Source: Opitutia bacterium
Lineage (GTDB): Bacteria > Verrucomicrobiota > Verrucomicrobiia > Opitutales > Seribacteraceae
Assembly (NCBI GenBank): GCA_002692605.1
Contig: NZLE01000142.1
Span: 1 to 15,529 of the forward strand
DNA length: 15,529 nt
Direction: 5' to 3'
Shown in pieces: positions 1-7,514 of the stretch. The notes under the pieces were generated by a model. That model searched no databases. It was given only the letters and a program-made list of their open reading frames with translations, and was not told where the DNA came from. Both the position numbers and the translations under genes were made by a program. Every line of letters starts with the position of its first letter. Positions within the stretch are counted from its first letter, which is position 1.

Positions 1-1638
1 CAATGCAAGCACCTGTCCATCTTCCGTAAGTCGACTTGCAAGTTTCGAATAGTCCAGAGCCTGAACGGTTTGCTCGGCTTCGATCGCCATGACCGCAGCC
101 GTAGCCGCCGATTGTCCCAAAATCATGAAGACCGGTTCCATGCGAATAGAACCGAATGCGATGTGCGAGGAAGACACGCAAACCGGAACCAGCAGGTTCT
201 CGCACTCTTCGGCCTTTGGCACGACCGAATCATAGGAAATCTGATAGGGACCGGCAGGGCGGACCTGCACGTCTCCTTCGTTCAGCACGTAAGATCTCCC
301 TCTTTTGTCTTTCTTGACGTAGCGCTGCACGTTATGGGAATCCATGGTGTAGGACCCCATGCCAATCGAATGAAGAGTTTCGCTCTTACCCCGCAAATGC
401 AGCTCCGTGGTGACCCCCTTTCCGATCATGCGACGAGCTTCCCTGACGTAGATTTGGTGAGGCCAATGCCCATTGTCCTGAAATTCGTCCTTAGCCAAAC
501 CCCAAAGGCTCATTTTTCTTCTCACGTCCTCGGGAACCCGTGGATCGTTGCATAGAAAATAAAAATATCCTTTTTGGTAGCTCTCATGTTCCTCGATGAT
601 TTCCTTCCGCTCCTCGTAGGTTGCCTCGGGATATTGGTAATTCATGCCGATGTTGTCGGTGCTGAAAGGGCCATGATTATTGGTGTCGGTCTTGGCATTT
701 GGGATCGGATCGAATTTCCCGAAGACGTGTCTGGAACCCATGAGCAGAGTTCTCAAAAGCAATTCGTATTGCATGGGATCATAATTCGTCGGCTTGGGAA
801 AAGGGACGCGGTTCGCCTCAACTTGGGTCAGGCAGAGGCGAAAATTGTACGCCTGCATCTTCCTGTCCCCGGAACCCTCCTCTCCGGGAGGTTGGTCGCT
901 GATCCGGGCAAGCAAGCCACTGGAAGGGTCTCCCTCAACGACGAATGGATCGACCTTGCCTTCGAATTGATGAGAACGGGCGTTTTGAGTCTGCACGCCG
1001 CTCAGAGTCTCTCCGTATTGGGAATTGGGTTCCCGTCCGACGAAGTAGGAAACGCCGGATGCGGCCATCAAATCACCCTCGTAGGTGCAATCAAGGAACG
1101 CCTTTCCCGAAAACTTGTTTCCGGAAAGCGTCGAAATGGACAAGATCTCAGTTCCATTCATCTCCACACCCTTATCCCGATCCAGAAACTCGCCTCTGAT
1201 AACCTCCAGGTCATGTTCCACGATCCAAGACTCGAAGATGCCTTCGGCAACCTTGGGCTCGAAGATCCACATCGTCCGGCGCTCCCCATCGATAGCCGGC
1301 GCTCCCTGCCCCCGGTTTCCATATTCCTCCATCTTTTGCCAGGTCCAGGAATCAACGCTTTGGTAATGCCTCCAGACCCGGTGATAGAACTCTCGCGCCA
1401 AACCACCGATCGCTTCCTTTTTCCCGCTGTCAGTCCATCCCAAACCACTGCTTGACAGACCTCCCAGGTGTTGATCGGGAGAAACCACTATTGGCTTTTT
1501 TCCCATTTTCTTGACCTGTACGGCCGCGGTGATCGCCGCCGAAGTTCCGCCGTAAATCACTACATCCGCCTCATAATCAACCGCATGAACCCACGCGCCG
1601 AACACAAGGCTAATCTTTATGAAATTTCGTAAAACCAC
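1..1638 (-). CDS. Secreted FAD-dependent oxidoreductase (PF12831-like), 3' end cut by window edge
   Basis: The frame is open for 546 codons from a GTG at 1638 to the left edge with no internal stop. An in-frame TAG at 1678-1680 limits the start. No ATG lies between that stop and the nucleotide-binding motif, so GTG is the only sensible start. Residues 1-19 form a signal peptide (VVLRNFIKISLVFGAWVHA), so the enzyme should act outside the cytoplasm. The FAD-binding strand and loop follow at about 25-36 (DVVIYGGTSAAI), then HLGGLSSSGLGWTD at about 66-79. DCTYEGDLMAASG, typical of this family, is near residue 198. The visible end (LASRLTEDGQVLAL) resembles the normal family C-terminus, so probably only a few residues are missing. 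Such proteins are common in Planctomycetota and Verrucomicrobiota, often near sulfatases and glycan genes, but the substrate is unknown. It follows the epimerase gene on the same strand after a 120-nt gap that holds a palindrome and a possible promoter, so it may be a separate unit. Confidence 0.9.
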   Translation of the reverse strand, partial: MVLRNFIKISLVFGAWVHAVDYEADVVIYGGTSAAITAAVQVKKMGKKPIVVSPDQHLGGLSSSGLGWTDSGKKEAIGGLAREFYHRVWRHYQSVDSWTWQKMEEYGNRGQGAPAIDGERRTMWIFEPKVAEGIFESWIVEHDLEVIRGEFLDRDKGVEMNGTEILSISTLSGNKFSGKAFLDCTYEGDLMAASGVSYFVGREPNSQYGETLSGVQTQNARSHQFEGKVDPFVVEGDPSSGLLARISDQPPGEEGSGDRKMQAYNFRLCLTQVEANRVPFPKPTNYDPMQYELLLRTLLMGSRHVFGKFDPIPNAKTDTNNHGPFSTDNIGMNYQYPEATYEERKEIIEEHESYQKGYFYFLCNDPRVPEDVRRKMSLWGLAKDEFQDNGHWPHQIYVREARRMIGKGVTTELHLRGKSETLHSIGMGSYTMDSHNVQRYVKKDKRGRSYVLNEGDVQVRPAGPYQISYDSVVPKAEECENLLVPVCVSSSHIAFGSIRMEPVFMILGQSAATAAVMAIEAEQTVQALDYSKLASRLTEDGQVLAL

Positions 1639-1657
1639 TTCCCCAAACCCTGATAAT

Positions 1658-1686
1658 CTGTTAGTTCTCCCAAAGGACTAAGTCAA
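1658..1686 (-). promoter_or_regulatory. Putative promoter with overlapping palindrome upstream of the FAD oxidoreductase
   Basis: On the minus strand a TTGACT (1686-1681) lies 17 nt before TAACAG (1663-1658), a fair -35 and a poor -10 box. The predicted transcript would begin near 1651, about 13 nt before the GTG at 1638. An imperfect inverted repeat spans 1661-1681, with arms TTAGTCCT and AGAACTAA around TTGGG. It covers the spacer and enters the -10 box, as an operator would. This is pattern matching only; the -10 is weak and no regulator is identified. Confidence 0.33.
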
Positions 1687-1730
1687 TGGCTTTGTGCTAT
1701 TTAGCATTCTAATTTCAAAAAGATTGTAAG

Positions 1731-1752
1731 CAAGGCATGAAGCCATGCTTTG
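1731..1752 (-). terminator. Weak hairpin downstream of the epimerase gene
   Basis: An inverted repeat with 9-position arms around a 4-nt loop begins 7 nt past the epimerase stop. Read on the minus strand it is CAAAGCATG, GCTT, CATGCCTTG, with one A/C mismatch. A short T-run (TTTTT) follows only about 9 nt later, so it is an imperfect intrinsic terminator. It may separate the threonine aldolase/epimerase unit from the FAD oxidoreductase gene. Confidence 0.33.
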
Positions 1753-1758
1753 AGTAAA

Positions 1759-2691
1759 TCACCCCATTTTCTCTAATCTACCAAGAGAAACCTCAAGGGT
1801 TGGGGCGAAGAAAGAATAGCCTTGCTCATCGAGGACTTTGGAGCGCACCTTGCGGCTCTTCAGCACAAGCTCGGGTTCGGTTCGCAAGAAGACCGCTCCC
1901 AGATGGATCAGCGGCGTTGGGGCGGGCAACCCCAATCCGAAGGGGGCAAACCGCTTTCTCATGGCCCGCATGAAGCTGGAATTCGTCACCGGATTCGGCG
2001 CCGCCAAGTTGACGGGACCCTCAACACTCTCCGTTTCCATAAGGAACCGGGCGATGCCCACCCAGTCCTCAATGTGCAACCAGCTCATCCATTGGCTTCC
2101 CGGACCCTGAGCCCCGCCCAAACCCAGACGGGTCAACCTGCGCATCACCGGGAACGCTCCGCCTCCGTTCCCCAAGACGATGCTGATCCGCATCGCCACC
2201 TGACGGACTCCCTCCCTTGCGGAAGCGAAAAACGCCTCTTCCCAGGCCCTGCCCACTTCCTCCGAAAAGCCCACGGCATTTGCCACGCTGTTCTCGTCAT
2301 GCGGGGGCAAATCTCCCCGCCGGTCCTGGTAAAGGGTTGCGGTGCTGGCGTTCAACCAGACTTTCGGAGGACGGGAACAGGCTTGCACCGCTTCTCCCAA
2401 AATTCGGGTCGAATCCACTCGGGAGTTCAGGATCAATCGCTTATTCCGTTCGTCGTAGCGGCAATCGACCGAGCGACCGCAAAGGTTGAACAGGGCTTCA
2501 GCCTCCTCCAACTCCTCCTGCCAGGAGCCGAGGGATTTCGCATCCCACTCCACGAACCTCCCTGAGATTCCTCTCGCCGCCGATTGTCCGGAACGTCCAA
2601 GGATCACCACCTCCTTGCCGCTCTCCTCCAAGTGATGAGAGAGAGTCTGACCAAGAAAGCCCGATCCGCCGGCAAGAACGATCTTACTCAC
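1759..2691 (-). CDS. TIGR01777-family NAD(P)-binding epimerase (SDR superfamily, DUF1731 C-terminus)
   Basis: The 310-residue protein is a cytosolic extended-SDR of the YfcH/TIGR01777 type. The Rossmann motif GGSGFLG is at residues 8-14. FNLCGRSVD, then WLNASTATLYQDR around the active-site region, and the late segment resembling DUF1731 (about 260-308, RSKVLDEQGYSFFAPTL) all fit the family, as does the length. The substrate is unknown even for well-studied homologues; members are annotated as sugar-nucleotide epimerases only by similarity. The start is GTG at 2691, inside the end of the threonine aldolase gene: GTGAGTAA holds both the start and the upstream stop, an 8-nt overlap suggesting translational coupling. 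No transmembrane segment or signal peptide is seen. Confidence 0.9.
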   Translation of the reverse strand: MSKIVLAGGSGFLGQTLSHHLEESGKEVVILGRSGQSAARGISGRFVEWDAKSLGSWQEELEEAEALFNLCGRSVDCRYDERNKRLILNSRVDSTRILGEAVQACSRPPKVWLNASTATLYQDRRGDLPPHDENSVANAVGFSEEVGRAWEEAFFASAREGVRQVAMRISIVLGNGGGAFPVMRRLTRLGLGGAQGPGSQWMSWLHIEDWVGIARFLMETESVEGPVNLAAPNPVTNSSFMRAMRKRFAPFGLGLPAPTPLIHLGAVFLRTEPELVLKSRKVRSKVLDEQGYSFFAPTLEVSLGRLEKMG

Positions 2692-3724
2692 CGAAGGTGG
2701 AGGAAATTTTTCGAAAAACCATGAGACTCTCTTCTATCTGCTCGTCGTCAATCTGCAAATGGGTGACCAGGCGGATCAGCCGGTCGCCCAAGGCAAAGCA
2801 AGCCACTCCTGGCTCCGCAAGGCGGTCCACCCACTGCTTTGCGGGAGCTTCCGTCCGCAGGTAGACCATGTTGGTCTGGACCGCCTCGTGATCCACCGAA
2901 AGACCGGGGATTTCCGCCAATCCCTGAGCCAGACGACGGGCCCGCCGGTGGTCTTCCCGGAGGCGAGCGAGGTTGTGATCCAAGGCATACAACCCCGCGG
3001 CCGCCAGGATTCCGGATTGGCGCATGCCTCCTCCAAAGAGCTTGCGCCAGCGGTGGGCCCGTTCGATGAAGGACTGCGATCCCACCAAAACGCTTCCGAC
3101 CGGAGCTCCCAGCCCCTTGGATAGGCAGACCGAGACCGAATCGAACCCTTTGACCAAGCGGGCGGCGGATTCTTCTGAGGCGCTGACCGCATTGAACAAA
3201 CGGGCTCCGTCCAGATGCAAGCGACAATCCGCTTCCTTGGAAAGCCCGCAAATTTCTTCGAGGATCTCAAGGGGATAACAGGTTCCCCCTCCCCGGTTGG
3301 AAGTGTTCTCCAGGCAGACCAGACTGGCATTGGGATAATGGCTTCGGCTCCCCGCTGATTTGCGAATGCGCTTTTTAACCTCCTCGGGTTCCAAAATCCC
3401 AAGGGTTCCGGGAACCAGGGCAATGGAACAACCTGACAGGGCGGCGTAGCCCCCTCCTTCGTACAGGTAAAGGTGACTGCTTTCCTCGGCAATGATCTCA
3501 TCCCCCGGTTGGGTGTGCGTTCGCACCGCAACCGCATTGGACATCGTACCGCTCGGCACGAAGAGACCCGCTTCCATTCCCAGCAGTGCGGCGACCCGTT
3601 CCTGCAGACGAAGAACCGTGGGGTCATCCCCATTGACGTCGTCGCCCACCTCCGCGGCGCGCATCGCTTCCCGCATCCCCGGGCAGGGCCGGGTCACGGT
3701 GTCGCTTCTCAGATCGATTCTCAT
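2684..3724 (-). CDS. ltaE: Low-specificity L-threonine aldolase (PLP-dependent)
   Basis: The 346-residue protein matches the threonine aldolase / beta-eliminating lyase fold (PF01212) over its full length. It cleaves L-threonine or L-allo-threonine to glycine and acetaldehyde in the cytosol. The N-terminus MRIDLRSDTVTRP is diagnostic. Other visible motifs are FVPSGTMSN at 55-63 (phosphate-binding region), H84 in EESSHLY (probable ring-stacking histidine), LHLDGAR at 169-175 with the PLP-nitrogen aspartate D172, and SVCLSKGLGAPVGS with the Schiff-base lysine K203. All expected catalytic residues are present. The ATG at 3724 is 38 nt after the DUF1080 stop, and the gene overlaps the epimerase by 8 nt, so the three are probably co-transcribed. 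A GGAGAG sequence lies about 12 nt before the ATG, partly within a short CCCA/TGGG hairpin. The gene symbol is by similarity; substrate stereopreference cannot be judged. Confidence 0.94.
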   Translation of the reverse strand: MRIDLRSDTVTRPCPGMREAMRAAEVGDDVNGDDPTVLRLQERVAALLGMEAGLFVPSGTMSNAVAVRTHTQPGDEIIAEESSHLYLYEGGGYAALSGCSIALVPGTLGILEPEEVKKRIRKSAGSRSHYPNASLVCLENTSNRGGGTCYPLEILEEICGLSKEADCRLHLDGARLFNAVSASEESAARLVKGFDSVSVCLSKGLGAPVGSVLVGSQSFIERAHRWRKLFGGGMRQSGILAAAGLYALDHNLARLREDHRRARRLAQGLAEIPGLSVDHEAVQTNMVYLRTEAPAKQWVDRLAEPGVACFALGDRLIRLVTHLQIDDEQIEESLMVFRKISSTFGE

Positions 3725-3762
3725 GGGATGGGGGTCTCTCCCACTCTTGGGTTCGCGAGAAC

Positions 3763-4443
3763 TTACTTCAGAACGACGTTTCGAAAGTAGACCTTCATGG
3801 GAGGACCGGCATGAAGCTGAAAGGCAAGCAAGCCTTCGGACCGACGGGTCTTTTCGTCATTGTCAATCAGTTCCGTGGTTTTGACTCCGTTGATGTACTG
3901 AGTGAAATGAAAGCCTTTGGCGGTAATGCGGTACTTGTTCCACTCTCCCTTTTTCACCGCTTTTCCGATTTCAGCCGCATCCCCGAATTTCTCAGCTTTC
4001 TTTTGCAATTTTCCCTTTTCGTTCAAGGTCAGGGTGGTCTTGTCTCCGCGCATCGAAAGAATGCCCCGAAAGGCCTCGCCGTAGCAAATTCCCGAAAAAC
4101 GGTCTCCGGATTCGAAATCGGCCTGATACCCACCGATCCTCCAACCGTCTTGCTTGCCGGGTTTGAGAAAACTGCGGTATTGAATGCCGCTGTTCCCGCC
4201 TTCGATCTTGTATTCCAGGGTCAGGTCAAAGTCCTTGAGGGTTCCGTCTTTCCAAATGAGGAAGGTGTTTCCCTTGGTTGGATTTTCCTTGGTGTTTTCT
4301 CCGAGAATCGCACCGTTTTCGACCCGCCAGTGATCGGGGTTGCCGTCCCATCCGTTGAGGCTTTTGCCGTCAAAGAGGCTTCGGCCGGAGTCAGCGGATA
4401 AGAAAGATAGAGTGGCGAAAGAAAACAGGGTTAGGAACTTCAT
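3763..4443 (-). CDS. Secreted DUF1080 protein (3-keto-disaccharide hydrolase family, PF06439)
   Basis: The protein is 226 residues from the ATG at 4443. That start is preferred because it gives a compact signal peptide (MKFLTLFSFATLSFLSA, cleavage near residue 17); the upstream ATG at 4494 would add 17 polar residues before it. The mature part begins with the family signature SLFDGKSLNGW and is a single concanavalin-like beta-sandwich domain. Also visible are GGNSGIQYRS (mid-protein), GGYQADF, WNKYRITAKG and the closing VYFRNVVLK. Pfam names the family 3-keto-disaccharide hydrolase; some members act on oxidised glycosides, but many are uncharacterised, so the substrate is open. It is the first gene of the minus-strand run leading to threonine aldolase, 38 nt downstream, an unusual partner. 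It diverges from the ABC transporter genes. No clear Shine-Dalgarno sequence is seen. Confidence 0.88.
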   Translation of the reverse strand: MKFLTLFSFATLSFLSADSGRSLFDGKSLNGWDGNPDHWRVENGAILGENTKENPTKGNTFLIWKDGTLKDFDLTLEYKIEGGNSGIQYRSFLKPGKQDGWRIGGYQADFESGDRFSGICYGEAFRGILSMRGDKTTLTLNEKGKLQKKAEKFGDAAEIGKAVKKGEWNKYRITAKGFHFTQYINGVKTTELIDNDEKTRRSEGLLAFQLHAGPPMKVYFRNVVLK

Positions 4444-4565
4444 GATGAATAAGGGGATGTGGGGTACATTACGAATGTCCTCTTTCTTTGGCATTAGGCA
4501 AGGAAAAGTTGACCCTTTGATCGATTTCGTGCGGAATGGATTACTCCGCTCACAGCGCCCTCCCC
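4444..4565. other. Divergent intergenic region between the DUF1080 and ABC transporter genes
   Basis: This 122-nt gap must hold promoters for both directions. On the plus strand TTGACC at 4509-4514 is a good -35 box, but no good -10 lies 16-18 nt downstream. No convincing minus-strand promoter, terminator or long palindrome was found. The uncertain starts of both flanking genes (4494 versus 4443; 4536 versus 4566) fall inside it. Confidence 0.4.
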
Positions 4566-5510
4566 ATGATTAAATGCCAGGATTTGAAGATTCACTACGG
4601 TGACCACGTTGCCGTGGACTCCCTGTGCTTCGAGGTGGGTAAAGGCTCGGTGTACGGATTGATCGGACCCAACGGCGCCGGCAAAACCACCACCATCAAG
4701 GCAATTGCCACCCTCATCGAGCCAACCTACGGAGAAATCCTCGTCGATGGGATTCCCGTGCTTCACCAACCCGAGGAAGCCCGCAGGATCATCGGATACA
4801 TGCCTGACTTCCCACCAGTCTACGATGATTTGAGGATCGAGGAATTTTGCGATCTCTTTGCCCATGCCTACGGTCTCGACCGGAATGCGAGAGCCAAGAA
4901 AGTGGAGGAGTGCCTCCGTCTCACCGATCTTATGGATAAGCGGAGGGCTTTGTGCAAAACCCTTTCCCGGGGAATGAAACAAAGGGCTCTCCTCGCCAAG
5001 ACTCTGGTGCACGAACCGTCCGTACTGCTCTTGGACGAACCGGCCGCCAACCTGGATCCGAAGGCCCGCATCGATCTACGGAATCTGCTCCGGCGACTCG
5101 CATCTTCAGGGAAGACCGTGCTGGTTTCCTCTCATGTCCTAAGCGAGTTGGAGGACTTGTGTGATGCCATTGGAATCATGAGGAAAGGCAACATGGCCCT
5201 TTCCGGTTCCCTCGAGGAAGTCTCCGCCTCGGCCGCCGCCTCCAGGGTCATCCGTATTGAATTGGTCGAATCGTTCCCCAATCTTCAAAATCTCCTCCGG
5301 GAAAGTTCCTCCGTTTCCAAAGTCGATTCCAGGGACGAACGGATCTTCGAAATCACTCATTCGGGAGACCGTTCGGAGGCCGCCTCCCTACTGACCACCC
5401 TGACCGGAGCCGGAGCGAAGGTCTGTGAGTTTCATCTCAAACAGTCCAAGGTGGAGGACTTGTTCCTCGAGATCGAATCCGAAGATTCTTCGGAGGATGC
5501 AAACCGATGA
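4566..5510 (+). CDS. ABC transporter ATP-binding protein (ABC-2 / NatA-like exporter)
   Basis: This is the nucleotide-binding subunit of an exporter and should sit at the cytoplasmic membrane face with the permease encoded next. An in-frame ATG at 4536 would give 324 residues; I place the start at 4566 (314 residues) because homologues begin MIxxxDL close to the first strand, as in MIKCQDLKIHYG. Neither start has a good Shine-Dalgarno sequence. Numbered from 4536, the Walker A is GPNGAGKTT at 44-52, the signature LSRGMKQR at 143-150, the Walker B LLLDEP at 164-169 with catalytic E168, and the switch histidine H200. The Q-loop position reads GYMPDF, with Asp instead of Gln, a variant I recall in this exporter subfamily. 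A C-terminal extension of about 100 residues resembles regulatory tails of drug or gliding-type exporters. The stop overlaps the permease start by 4 nt (ATGA). Confidence 0.95.
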   Translation: MIKCQDLKIHYGDHVAVDSLCFEVGKGSVYGLIGPNGAGKTTTIKAIATLIEPTYGEILVDGIPVLHQPEEARRIIGYMPDFPPVYDDLRIEEFCDLFAHAYGLDRNARAKKVEECLRLTDLMDKRRALCKTLSRGMKQRALLAKTLVHEPSVLLLDEPAANLDPKARIDLRNLLRRLASSGKTVLVSSHVLSELEDLCDAIGIMRKGNMALSGSLEEVSASAAASRVIRIELVESFPNLQNLLRESSSVSKVDSRDERIFEITHSGDRSEAASLLTTLTGAGAKVCEFHLKQSKVEDLFLEIESEDSSEDANR

Positions 5511-7174
5511 ACCCCTTGATCCGAAGAGGAATTCGAGAGCGCCTGCGAACCAAGCACCTGATCGCATCCGGTCTCTTTTCCCTGATTCTATGCTCAACGA
5601 TTTATCTGTCGCTCTACCTGTATGGAGCAAGCGACCAAAGAACTTACGACCCCCATAGCCAAGGCTACGAATTGGTCGAAGGAATCCCGGCCAATGGAGC
5701 CCGGGCAGCCTTCACCAGCCTACTGATCTTTCAAGGCTTTCTCCTGATGTTCCTGGGAACCGGACGGGTGGCCTCGGTGACTGCGGAGGAAAAGGAGTCC
5801 GGTCTCCTTGATTACCAACGAATGACGCCGATGAATCCGCTCTTCAAGATCACCGGCTACCTCTTTGGTCTTCCGGCGCGGGAGTACTTCATGTTTCTGA
5901 TCACCCTGCCCTTTCTCCTGCATTGCATCATCGTTGGCCAACTTCCCTGGTTTGGGGTGTTGCAACTCTATGCCGTCTTTTTCTCAACCGTTCTTTTCTA
6001 CCACCTGACGGCTCACGTCATCGGATTGGTGGTGCCCAAACCGAGGGCGGCCTCGTGGGTCTCGCGAATTGCGGTGCTGGGACTTTACGTCTTTCTTCCG
6101 GCTCTTGGACAGGCGGGGATTTCCTTTCTGTCCTTCCTCACCATCTTACCGACTTATTTCGGGAAAATGCTGCCTGCCCTATTGCCCGTCGGAGAATCCG
6201 AATTGGGAAGATTCGAAGCCAAGGCCGCGGATTTTTGGTCGGAAATTCCCTTTTTCACTTCCACCCTATCTCCGACCGTCTTCACTTTTCTGATGCAGGG
6301 ACTGATCCTTCTGACCCTGCTGGTCACCGCTCATCGAAAATGGAGAAACCAAGCCCTCCCCGCCTTTTCCAAACCTTCCGCTCTGGCGCTTTTCGCAACC
6401 TTCCAATTTCTCCTCCTCGGATGCCTCTGGCCTTTCTTTTCCGATGGCAGCGCCAGCGGTCTTTTGGGAGAAGCGTTTTCCAGCAAGAACCTGAGCATCC
6501 TGCAGTCAGACGCCACCCTCGGATTGGTCATCGTACAAACCGTCTTTCTCGGACTTTCGACCCTCGCCATTCTCTCCTTGGTCAACGTCTGCTGTCCCAA
6601 CCTCCATCTCTTCAACAAAGGCATCCAACGGGCCGAAAAACTGGGCCTTCCCCGGGTTCCTCACTCCGCCGACGAAAGCTCGGGGCTTGGATTTGTGATC
6701 ATTCTAGGCCTTCTGACCTTAAGCGTGCATGCCTTTCTCCTAAGCTTGTCGGCGCGATCGGAATTTTGGCAATCCCACCCATCCCTCAGCGAGATTCTGC
6801 TGATTCCCGGATTGGCTCTTCTGGCAACCTGCCTGTACTTGCAGGCAAGCCGGGAACTCTGGTTCAATCTTGGCTTTTGGGGATTCGTCGGTCTGCTTTG
6901 GGTAACTCCCTTTCTCGCCACTCTGGTCATCACCGTCGGATGGCAGGAGGAATTCATCGGCTCGGTTCTCAAGATACTGTGCCTCTGCCCCCTGTCTCTT
7001 CTGCCCATTCATCTGCTCACCGAATACGAACGCCTGGACGGACTGTCCGAAGAATTGCTCGACGAACTTCGTCAAGCCGTCTGGTTCGGACTTGCCTGCT
7101 CCCTAGCCTTGGCCGGCTACCTCCAAGCACGCTTGCAACTCAAAAGAAGAGCGAACTCCAGAAGCTCTTCCTAG
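5507..7174 (+). CDS. ABC-2-like multi-span permease
   Basis: The 555-residue integral membrane protein is the likely permease partner of the upstream ATPase: the start ATG overlaps its stop in ATGA. I count about a dozen hydrophobic segments (roughly 19-40, 67-85, 126-145, 150-175, 185-215, 255-275, 292-310, 335-360, 395-415, 427-447, 452-478, 484-505, 524-542). Typical ABC-2 permeases have six spans, so this may be a double-length form working as one chain. The cytoplasmic stretch TAEEKESGLLDYQRMTPMNP (92-111) followed by KITGYLFGLPAREYF is typical of ABC-2 loops, where (E/K)EKE precedes a helix contacting the ATPase. The C-terminus is short and basic. The substrate is unknown. Confidence 0.87.
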   Translation: MNPLIRRGIRERLRTKHLIASGLFSLILCSTIYLSLYLYGASDQRTYDPHSQGYELVEGIPANGARAAFTSLLIFQGFLLMFLGTGRVASVTAEEKESGLLDYQRMTPMNPLFKITGYLFGLPAREYFMFLITLPFLLHCIIVGQLPWFGVLQLYAVFFSTVLFYHLTAHVIGLVVPKPRAASWVSRIAVLGLYVFLPALGQAGISFLSFLTILPTYFGKMLPALLPVGESELGRFEAKAADFWSEIPFFTSTLSPTVFTFLMQGLILLTLLVTAHRKWRNQALPAFSKPSALALFATFQFLLLGCLWPFFSDGSASGLLGEAFSSKNLSILQSDATLGLVIVQTVFLGLSTLAILSLVNVCCPNLHLFNKGIQRAEKLGLPRVPHSADESSGLGFVIILGLLTLSVHAFLLSLSARSEFWQSHPSLSEILLIPGLALLATCLYLQASRELWFNLGFWGFVGLLWVTPFLATLVITVGWQEEFIGSVLKILCLCPLSLLPIHLLTEYERLDGLSEELLDELRQAVWFGLACSLALAGYLQARLQLKRRANSRSSS

Positions 7175-7232
7175 GAAAACGAAGATGTAGCCTTGCCATT
7201 CTCCTCGACTTCCGCAAAACAGGCAGAAAAGC

Positions 7233-7514
7233 ATGATTCGAACCTTACGCATCCTGGGAAACGTCGAGGGAGTCTCCTACCTCCTTTTGCTTGGTGTGGC
7301 GATGCCTCTGAAATATGCCTTCGGACTGCCTTTGGCGGTCAAGATCGTGGGAATGGCGCATGGGGTTCTCTTTCTCGCCTATTGCGCCCTCCTCGTTCCC
7401 TGTCTCAGAAAATTCAAGTGGAAAATGGGCTTCGGCCTTTACCTCTTCCTCGCCACCCTCATTCCCTTCGGCACCTTCGTCACCGACCGAAAGTTGAAGG
7501 ATTTGGAGTCTTAA
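7233..7514 (+). CDS. DUF3817 small integral membrane protein
   Basis: The 93-residue protein matches the DUF3817 (TIGR03954) pattern: an N-terminal RxLxxxExxSYLLLL-like segment (RILGNVEGVSYLLLLGV), then LKYAFGLPLAVKIVGMAHGVLFLAY, then a third hydrophobic segment ending in GTFVTDRKL. Three membrane spans are expected. The ATG at 7233 has AGGCAG about 7 nt upstream. It follows the permease by 58 nt with no hairpin between, so it may be co-transcribed, though the family is often encoded alone. Its stop codon overlaps the stop of the convergent sulfatase gene in the tetranucleotide TTAA. The function is unknown. Confidence 0.88.
   Translation: MIRTLRILGNVEGVSYLLLLGVAMPLKYAFGLPLAVKIVGMAHGVLFLAYCALLVPCLRKFKWKMGFGLYLFLATLIPFGTFVTDRKLKDLES

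Noticed and set aside
574..1455. Long plus-strand open frame (293 codons) antisense to the FAD oxidoreductase
   Set aside because: The minus-strand frame has an unbroken family match over 546 codons with signal peptide and FAD motif; the plus frame encodes nothing recognisable.
4494..5012. Minus-strand open frame of 172 codons antisense to the ABC ATPase
   Set aside because: It is antisense to Walker A and signature motifs and has no similarity I recognise.
5923..7236. Plus-strand open frame of 437 codons overlapping the permease in another frame
   Set aside because: It is rich in Arg, Ser and Pro with no coherent domains, typical of an off-frame reading of a hydrophobic protein gene.
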